A stretch of 9,365 nucleotides of DNA, from NCBI RefSeq assembly GCF_000716875.1, contig NZ_JNWQ01000143.1, forward strand, positions 1 to 9,365, given 5' to 3'. The position numbers were made by a program, and so were the translations under genes. Numbering within the stretch: the first letter of the stretch is position 1; each line of letters begins with the position of its first letter. Under the pieces are notes generated by a model, which was not told the DNA's origin, searched no databases, and worked only from the letters and a program-made list of their open reading frames with translations. Below, piece after piece: positions 1 through 4,204 of the stretch. This DNA is from Streptomyces novaecaesareae (lineage in GTDB: Bacteria > Actinomycetota > Actinomycetes > Streptomycetales > Streptomycetaceae).

Positions 1-1
1 C

Positions 2-409
2 ACCTACAACGGGAGCAGCAACTACAACACCTCCACCTCGGCGACCATCAAGCAGACGGTCGCCAAGGCCAGCACCAACACGGCATTGACCTCGGCGCCG
101 AACCCGTCGCTGCACGGGAAGATGGTGACCCTGACGGCGACCGTCACCGCCACCGCCCCCGGAGCCGGCACCCCCACCGGGACCGTGTCGTTCTTCGACG
201 GCGCCACCCTGTTGGGCCACGCCACCGTCTCCGGCGGCGTGGCCACCTTCACCACCTCCACCCTCGGCGTCGGCATCCACGCGCTGACCGCCGTCTACGC
301 CGGAAGCACCAGCTTCAACGGCTCCACCTCACCCATCGACCCCCAGGGTGAGGCATGTCCGGGGTGCGCGCACGACGTTCCGGTACGCGCACTTCTCGGC
401 GGCGGGTGA
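2..409 (+). pseudogene. Ig-like repeat protein, 3' end cut by ISL3 sequence
   Basis: The frame is open from the left edge, so the 5' end lies outside the window. It reads as the end of one Ig-like beta-sandwich repeat, then one nearly complete repeat of the bacterial Ig-like (Big_3_5-type) family. Visible landmarks are PTGTVSFFDG, ATFTTSTLG and HALTAVYAGS, the usual strand pattern of such Thr/Ser/Val-rich repeats in secreted or surface actinomycete proteins. After GSTSP (about 337) the homology stops. The last ~23 residues (Cys, Arg and Gly-rich) up to the stop at 407-409 look like read-through into the IS leader. I therefore call it a 3'-truncated gene rather than a natural C-terminus. The protein's specific function cannot be told from this fragment. 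Confidence 0.65.
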
Positions 410-1229
410 AAACTGGTTCTGGATCACTTTCCGTGCCAGAGCCACGGAGCGTCACCGGAACCGCGATCATGAACGGTCGTGACTGCCGCTCTCCTCCAAG
501 ACCTCTGGCTCCGCCGCACCGCCGACGTCGCGGTCAACACCCTGACCATCCACGCCGACCGCGTGACCGTCCACGCCGCCACGACCGGCGACGAGGCGGG
601 CTGTCCGTCGTGCGGAACCGTCTCGACCCGGGTGCACAGCAGCTACGTGCGGCGGTTGGACGACAGCGCGGCGGGCGGGCGCCGGGTAGTGGTCGAGTTA
701 CGGGTCCGCCGGTTCCGCTGTCGTGAACGGGCTTGCCCCCGGGCCACGTTCGTCGAGCAGGCGGCGGGGCTGACCTTCCGTCACGGGCGGCGGAGCAAGG
801 GCCTGCAGACCGCGCTGCAGCAACTCGCCCTGGCCCTGGCCGGCCGGGCCGGTTCCCGCCTGGCCGAGGCCTTCGCCGTCCCGGTGAGCCGATCCACGCT
901 CCTGCGGCTGATACGCGCCCTGCCGGATCCGGCTCACGCGGTGCCGCGCGTGCTGGGCATCGACGAGTTCGCCCTGCGCAAGGGCCACGTCTACGCCACG
1001 ATCCTGGTCGACATCGAGACCCGCCGCGCAGTCGATCTGCTGCCCGACCGCACCGTCGAGACCGTGTCCGCCTGGTTGGCCGACCACCCGGGGGTGAAGG
1101 TCGTCTGCCGCGACAGGTCGGCCTCGTATGCCGAAGCCGTCCGGCTCGGCGCCCCGGCCGCGATCCACGTCGCCGACCGGTTCCACCTGTGGCAGAACCT
1201 GGCCGACGCAGTGGAGAAGACCGTGCTAA
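338..1229 (+). mobile_element. Truncated ISL3-type insertion sequence
   Basis: This is the approximate extent of the IS remnant. The left limit is where Ig-repeat homology stops (about 338-355). The right limit is where transposase homology gives way to an exonuclease III-like tail (about 1225). The 125-140 bp before the GTG would be the IS leader with the left terminal repeat. I could not define that repeat because the partner end is gone. The limits are inferred from loss of protein homology, not from visible terminal repeats or target duplications. Confidence 0.6.
479..1229 (+). pseudogene. ISL3-family transposase, 5' fragment
   Basis: Starting at GTG 479, about 248 codons match an ISL3-family transposase, which is normally about 500 residues or more. 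An N-terminal zinc-binding region is visible: CPSC at residues 42-45 and a second pair, C81 and C86. A helical DNA-binding part follows (about 90-150). The start of the DDE catalytic domain shows GIDEFA with D162, CRDRS with D212, and the family-typical DRFHLWQNL just before the break. The C-terminal half, including the third catalytic acid, is missing. Homology ends at about 1222-1229, where sequence of an unrelated gene begins. The same frame stays open by chance to 1984, but that tail is antisense to another gene. No right inverted repeat can be assigned, so the copy is immobile on its own. Its left end probably lies between about 338 and 355. Confidence 0.85.
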
Positions 1230-1382
1230 AAGGCGTCCATCCGCTGGAGGATCGACCTCATCGTGGCCACCGAGAACCTTGCCGACAAGGCCGTCGAAGC
1301 CTACGTCGAACGCGCCGCCACCCACGCCGAGCGCTGGAGCGACCACGCCCCGGTCACCGCCGTGTTCGACGTGAACAACTGA
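1230..1382 (+). pseudogene. Exonuclease III-like C-terminal remnant
   Basis: A frame bounded by TAA (1227-1229) and TGA (1380-1382) encodes about 50 residues with no suitable start codon. It matches the extreme C-terminus of exonuclease III / AP endonuclease (EEP fold, xthA-like): [17 protein letters not shown] at residues 6-22, then [14 protein letters not shown] near the end. In this family the RID segment and the SDHAPV motif belong to the active site; the His of SDH is catalytic. About 200 upstream residues are missing, so the remnant cannot be functional. It abuts the ISL3 fragment directly, which indicates a deletion or recombination joint between the two. The assignment rests on motif recognition over a short stretch, but the SDHAPV ending is distinctive. 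Confidence 0.7.
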
Positions 1383-1432
1383 CGCGTACTTTCAGCACGG
1401 AGGGGCGGTGGCATCCAGCGAGGCCTGACGAC

Positions 1433-1987
1433 CTACGCCTCATCGCCCCAGTCGACGTCGTGCAGCGTCTCGCCGAACCGCTCCAGCGCCGCCTCCGGCC
1501 CGCAGCCGAAGGCGCGGCCGATGTACTCCCAGGTCATCAGGTTGCTGCGGGCCTTGCGGCCGGCCAGCAGTGCGGTCGAACCGGCGGCGCGCTCGAACCG
1601 GGCGGCTGCACGGGCAGCGGCGTACGGCTTGCTCTCCATCAGGTCGCAGATCCGGTCCACCAGCGCCGCGACCAGCTCCTCGACCTCGTGCGGCACCACA
1701 CCCTCGGCCAGGTCGACGTGCCACTCCCAGTCCGCGAACGGCCCGGTGGACTCGCCCACCGCCTCGGTCGCCACGTCGTCACCGAAGTCCAGCAGGTGCA
1801 CCCGCTCACCCCGCCAGCCGCAGCTGCAACCACCGCGCACCGCAGCGGCCCGAGGACCGTCCGCACCGTTGTAGAGCCACCAGGTGGTGCGCCCGTCCGG
1901 CAACGGCGCCGGCTCGCTGCCGTCCGCCAACACCGCCACCGGGAAACCCTGGTGGCGCCCGCTCTCGTCAACCCATGGCACTGACAT
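1433..1987 (-). CDS. Conserved-looking hypothetical protein, 184 aa
   Basis: This is an intact minus-strand gene. I chose ATG at 1987 because GAGGGA (1994-1999, minus sense) lies 6 nt upstream; a further in-frame start at 2062 lacks such a site. The predicted protein is acidic, with no signal peptide or membrane segment. The N-terminal half is beta-like and Trp-rich ([11 protein letters not shown] at 34-44) and has a GGCSCGW motif (C54, C56). The C-terminal half is helical, with [23 protein letters not shown], then [11 protein letters not shown] and a short acidic end (WGDEA). I do not recognise the family and assign no function. It converges with the exonuclease remnant and is flanked on both sides by broken genes, so it is the only complete gene in the left flank. 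Its codon use (high GC3) supports genuine coding. Confidence 0.7.
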   Translation of the reverse strand: MSVPWVDESGRHQGFPVAVLADGSEPAPLPDGRTTWWLYNGADGPRAAAVRGGCSCGWRGERVHLLDFGDDVATEAVGESTGPFADWEWHVDLAEGVVPHEVEELVAALVDRICDLMESKPYAAARAAARFERAAGSTALLAGRKARSNLMTWEYIGRAFGCGPEAALERFGETLHDVDWGDEA

Positions 1988-2013
1988 GCCGTGTCCCTCG
2001 CGTCCCTGGAGTA

Positions 2014-2049
2014 CAGCACCAGGGTTCTCGGCTCGTGACGCAGTGTCAA
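2014..2049 (-). promoter_or_regulatory. Possible promoter of the minus-strand gene
   Basis: Reading the minus strand, a perfect -35-like TTGACA sits at 2049-2044. A 17-nt spacer leads to AACCCT (2026-2021), only a weak -10. A transcript would start near 2014, giving a leader of about 27 nt before the ATG at 1987, which is reasonable geometry. The -35 is convincing by eye and the -10 is not. Confidence 0.3.
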
Positions 2050-2202
2050 GGCTTCGCGACAACCAGCGCGACCCCGCAGCTCGTGCCTATCAGCCGACGG
2101 GTGGGATGCCCAACCTCCTCGTCAATCGCCGTGCCGGCAGACGACATCACCGTCCAACTTCGCGGCGTAGTCCGGGCTGCCCGCCGGCGAGGGTGCTCGA
2201 CG

Positions 2203-2280
2203 AATCTGCAGGCCGTCATCGACGCCAACAGTCGCCTGGTGGTGGCCATCGGGAACCCGCTGCCCGGCAGTCGCAATGAC
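2203..2280 (+). pseudogene. IS5-family (DDE) transposase relic
   Basis: A 26-residue segment, NLQAVIDANSRLVV followed by AIGNPLPGSRND, resembles the core of IS5-family (DDE_Tnp_4-like) transposases: NLQ, then the catalytic Asp in VIDA, then the LPGSRND turn. No recognisable transposase sequence continues on either side in any frame, and there is no start codon or terminal repeat. It is therefore a short decayed remnant. The match is short and the identification rests on the pattern alone. Confidence 0.5.
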
Positions 2281-2617
2281 CACCTCCAGACCGATCGGCA
2301 AATGTGGCAGGAATTCCGCCACTTCGGACCGCTGGGACTCGCGCCCCGGACGAGTCGGACGACGATGCGGCCGCCTTCGTTCCGTACGCGGTCATCACCA
2401 CGCTCACCAACGCCAACTTCGGCCCCAGCCGCCCGGAACGCGCCCGCGCTTCCAGGTCACCCGCCGCATCTCAACGCAGATCGTGGCCGTGCCGTAGGCT
2501 GCCCGAACGGTCCAACCGGCTCCCTGAGCCACGGGCCTCTCCAACTGTCGCTCCGAATCGACTCGTTGATGTGGGCGCCGGCCGGCCAGCTTTACTGCAC
2601 ACCCCAAGGATCGACCG

Positions 2618-2629
2618 GTGAGCGCTCAC
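2618..2629. repeat. 12-bp perfect palindrome
   Basis: GTGAGCGCTCAC is perfectly self-complementary but does not extend into the flanks. It could be a small operator, an IS end remnant, or chance. No gene start lies close by. Confidence 0.3.
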
Positions 2630-2809
2630 AACCGCCGCGAGCGAAACCCTACCCGAGCCCGCCGACCAGGGCCGGTGGATGGCGGAAAGAACCCGATCAA
2701 AAGCTCAATCCGGTGACGGCGCACCGCATTTGCGCCTGGCTGTCGCACCGTCCGGATGTCGAGACGCGGAGGCAGCGGACGAGATGAACGAGAGCGTGCA
2801 ACATTCACG

Positions 2810-2840
2810 TCACGCGCCCCGCGTGAGCGAGATCACGCGG
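2810..2840. repeat. Alternating inverted repeats of TCACGCG
   Basis: Three copies of one heptamer occur in alternating orientation: TCACGCG (2810-2816), CGCGTGA (2820-2826) and TCACGCG (2833-2839). Copies 1 and 2 form a 7-bp dyad around CCC. Copies 2 and 3 form an 8-bp dyad, CCGCGTGA/TCACGCGG, around a 6-nt centre. The middle arm could therefore pair with either neighbour, giving two mutually exclusive hairpins in RNA or a cluster of operator half-sites in DNA. No T-tract follows, so it is not an ordinary intrinsic terminator. Confidence 0.5.
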
Positions 2841-3005
2841 AACCTCCGACTGCCCGGCGGGACGTCGCCGGGCCGGTTGATCGGTGCTCCTGCTTCCTGA
2901 ACAGAGGCGGCCGATCACTCCGGCCGACCGATGCGACGGCATGTCAGCGCGCCATACCAAGAGGCGCAGCACCAATCCAGACCTTCTTTCCGGGAGATTT
3001 ACAAG

Positions 3006-3011
3006 TATTCT
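3006..3011 (+). promoter_or_regulatory. Possible -10 of the SARP gene promoter
   Basis: TATTCT (3006-3011) fits the TAnnnT -10 pattern and sits in the most AT-rich patch upstream of the regulator. The expected -35 position (about 2983-2989, around CTTCTTT) is poor. The site may therefore need an activator, or may not be the promoter. The predicted leader would be about 115 nt. Confidence 0.25.
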
Positions 3012-3042
3012 GGCGTCAACCGCGCGAGAGCCCATGGGACTC

Positions 3043-3060
3043 CCCGGGACCGGTCCTGGG
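3043..3060. repeat. 18-bp near-palindrome upstream of the SARP gene
   Basis: The core GGACCGGTCC (3047-3056) is a perfect palindrome. It extends to 9 bp per arm with one G-T position (CCCGGGACC / GGTCCTGGG). It lies 74-91 bp upstream of the ATG and downstream of the possible -10. It could be a repressor operator or a leader hairpin. The motif GGGAC also recurs at 3036, 3046 and 3058. Confidence 0.35.
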
Positions 3061-3120
3061 ACCAAGGCGTGTTCCGTCGAGCGGTCGAAACGTCTTTCCT
3101 TACTGGGGGTGACTTATGGC

Positions 3121-3126
3121 GGAGGG
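3121..3126 (+). promoter_or_regulatory. Ribosome binding site deciding the SARP start
   Basis: GGAGGG lies 7 nt upstream of ATG 3134, a near-ideal actinomycete Shine-Dalgarno. The earlier in-frame ATG at 3116 has only GGGGG with short spacing (3105-3109). This favours 3134, which also gives the usual SARP N-terminus MxFxVLGPL. Confidence 0.7.
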
Positions 3127-3133
3127 TCACGCA

Positions 3134-3907
3134 ATGATTTTCAATGTTCTGGGTCCGTTAGCGGTCCAGGCCGACGGAATAGCAGTGAATCCGGGGTCGG
3201 CGCGCCAGCGGGCGGTATTATCCGCCCTTCTTCTGACCCCGGGCAAGGCGGTGACGTCGGAGCAACTCTCCGAGGCCGTCTGGCCGAGGAACCCTCCGAA
3301 CGACGTCATGGCGAACCTGCACAGCTACGTGTCGAATCTCCGGCGGCTCCTGGAGCCGAACCGGCCGCCCCGCAGCCGCGACACCGTCCTGAGGCGTGAA
3401 CCGAACGGCTACGTACTGGCGGTGAACACCGACTGCATCGACGCGACCCTCTTCGAGCGCCTCCTGCACGACGGCCGGCGACTGCTTCGGACGGGGCTGC
3501 ACCAGAAGGCCGAACGCACACTGGGGAGTGCGCTGGCGCTGTGGCGGGGAACGGCCTACCCCGAGGTGAGCGACTACGCGCTCGGCGCGCAGGCGGCCGC
3601 ACGCTTCGAGGAGTTGCGGCTCCTGGCACTGGAAAGTCTGTGGGAAGCCAAGCTGTCCGAGGCGCGTGACTTCTCGGTGGTCGCCGCCGAACTGCCCGCG
3701 CTCACCCTGCGGTTCCCCACCCGGGAACGGTTCAGCTGGCTGCTGATGAAGGCCCTGTACTCGTCCGGCCGGCGGGCTGATGCGATCGACGCGTACCACC
3801 GGACCCGACGAACCCTGGCGGAGGAGTACGGCGTGGACCCGGGCGCCGAGTTGCAGCAGCTGTTCGGCTCGATCCTGCGCGGCGACCCCGTCGCGGGCTG
3901 CGCATGA
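3134..3907 (+). CDS. SARP-family transcriptional activator
   Basis: The 257-residue product is a small Streptomyces antibiotic regulatory protein, of the ActII-ORF4/DnrI/RedD class, that activates biosynthetic genes by binding direct repeats near promoters. An OmpR-type winged-helix domain occupies about residues 1-98: FNVLGPLAV at 3-11, then ARQRAVLSALLL and AVTSEQLSEAVW, then HSYVSNLRRLLEP. A bacterial transcriptional activation domain (BTAD) covers about 105-250, from DATLFERLL to the typical RRTLAEEYGVDPGAEL near the end. No NB-ARC or TPR region follows. TTA leucine codons occur at codon 9 (3158-3160) and codon 29 (3218-3220), so translation probably depends on the bldA tRNA. The gene is followed by a strong terminator, and SARP-like operator repeats precede the PKS about 150 bp downstream. 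It is the likely pathway-specific activator of that PKS. The alternative start is ATG 3116. Confidence 0.93.
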   Translation: MIFNVLGPLAVQADGIAVNPGSARQRAVLSALLLTPGKAVTSEQLSEAVWPRNPPNDVMANLHSYVSNLRRLLEPNRPPRSRDTVLRREPNGYVLAVNTDCIDATLFERLLHDGRRLLRTGLHQKAERTLGSALALWRGTAYPEVSDYALGAQAAARFEELRLLALESLWEAKLSEARDFSVVAAELPALTLRFPTRERFSWLLMKALYSSGRRADAIDAYHRTRRTLAEEYGVDPGAELQQLFGSILRGDPVAGCA

Positions 3908-3938
3908 GCACGCCGCAGGGATAGGCCTTCCGGTCAAC

Positions 3939-3989
3939 AGCCCGGTGGCGATGGGCAACACGGCCGTCGCCACCGGGCTCGCCTTTTTT
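3939..3989 (+). terminator. Intrinsic terminator after the SARP gene
   Basis: A perfect 13-bp inverted repeat, AGCCCGGTGGCGA (3939-3951) and TCGCCACCGGGCT (3967-3979), encloses a 15-nt loop. Four bases later comes T6 (3984-3989). The stem begins 31 bp after the SARP stop. It should separate regulator transcription from the PKS, so the PKS needs its own promoter. Confidence 0.88.
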
Positions 3990-4009
3990 GGCGCAATGTC
4001 ATGCACATG

Positions 4010-4028
4010 ATGATTCCTGGGAAATCAT
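4010..4028. repeat. Small dyad ATGATT-N7-AATCAT
   Basis: ATGATT (4010-4015) and AATCAT (4023-4028) form a perfect 6-bp inverted repeat around CCTGGGA. It lies in AT-richer DNA just 26 bp upstream of the 11-bp-spaced heptamers. Such a dyad could be a second regulator's operator at the PKS promoter. It is short enough to be chance. Confidence 0.3.
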
Positions 4029-4053
4029 GCTCACTGCGGGGGTCAGGGACGCG

Positions 4054-4093
4054 CTCCAAGACTCCTCCAAGTCGGCTCCAAGTCGACGCCAAG
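4054..4093 (+). promoter_or_regulatory. SARP operator: four heptamers at 11-bp spacing
   Basis: CTCCAAG occurs at 4054, 4065 and 4076, and CGCCAAG at 4087, each start exactly 11 bp from the last (heptamer plus 4-bp spacer). This is the known SARP site architecture, placing each half-site on the same helix face next to the -10. From memory, PimR sites use a similar heptamer (CGGCAAG) with 4-bp spacers; the shared part here is CnnCAAG. A weak -10-like CAGGCT lies at 4104-4109, 10 bp past the last repeat, with no separate -35, as expected for SARP-activated promoters. The arrangement predicts direct control of the PKS by the SARP encoded upstream. Confidence 0.8.
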
Positions 4094-4204
4094 ATCATCC
4101 TGGCAGGCTCTCAGCCTCCGAGAGCGGGTGGATCGAAACGGAGCTACCCGTCCGCTCCGGCGGACCGGCCAGCAGATCGAGACCAGCAGAAAGCCGAGTG
4201 CGCA
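4094..4204 (+). promoter_or_regulatory. Predicted PKS promoter core and 5' leader
   Basis: This stretch lies between the operator repeats and the chosen GTG. It holds the possible -10 (CAGGCT, 4104-4109) and a small hairpin, GCTCTC (4107-4112) with GAGAGC (4120-4125). The PKS frame is open through it, but its codons show no GC3 bias, in contrast to the region after about 4229, so I treat it as untranslated. No good Shine-Dalgarno sequence is visible before GTG 4205. Confidence 0.45.

Larger units (their letters stand above)
2281..3133. other. Gene-poor region upstream of the SARP gene
   Basis: I see no credible gene in this ~850-bp stretch. The open frames here are Arg/Pro/Ser-rich shadows without domain resemblance, ribosome sites or consistent codon bias. 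The region contains a 12-bp perfect palindrome (GTGAGCGCTCAC, 2618-2629), an alternating triple repeat of TCACGCG (2810-2840), an 18-bp near-palindrome (3043-3060) and an AT-richer patch near 2985-3015. That patch probably holds the promoter of the regulator. The part nearest the IS5 relic is likely degraded mobile DNA. Confidence 0.55.

Noticed and set aside
479..1984. One 501-codon transposase gene in the frame starting at GTG 479
   Set aside because: Only the first ~248 codons resemble an ISL3 transposase. The rest is Arg/Pro-rich, runs out of frame with the nuclease relic and is antisense to the minus-strand gene at 1433-1987.
1570..2787. 405-codon plus-strand frame
   Set aside because: Arg/Pro/Ser-rich shadow of the minus-strand gene and of noncoding DNA. 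Only the 26-residue IS5-like segment within it is recognisable.
3218..4006. Minus-strand 262-codon frame opposite the SARP gene
   Set aside because: It mirrors the SARP coding sequence, starts beyond the terminator and shows no domain. This is a high-GC antisense artefact.
4054..4093. CRISPR-like or satellite repeat array
   Set aside because: Units are heptamers with 4-bp spacers, far too short for CRISPR. Position and 11-bp period fit a regulator site.
4001..4204. ATG codons at 4001, 4007 or 4010 as the PKS start
   Set aside because: In frame and without stops, but no ribosome site precedes them. The codons show no GC3 bias, and the segment contains the SARP operator repeats.
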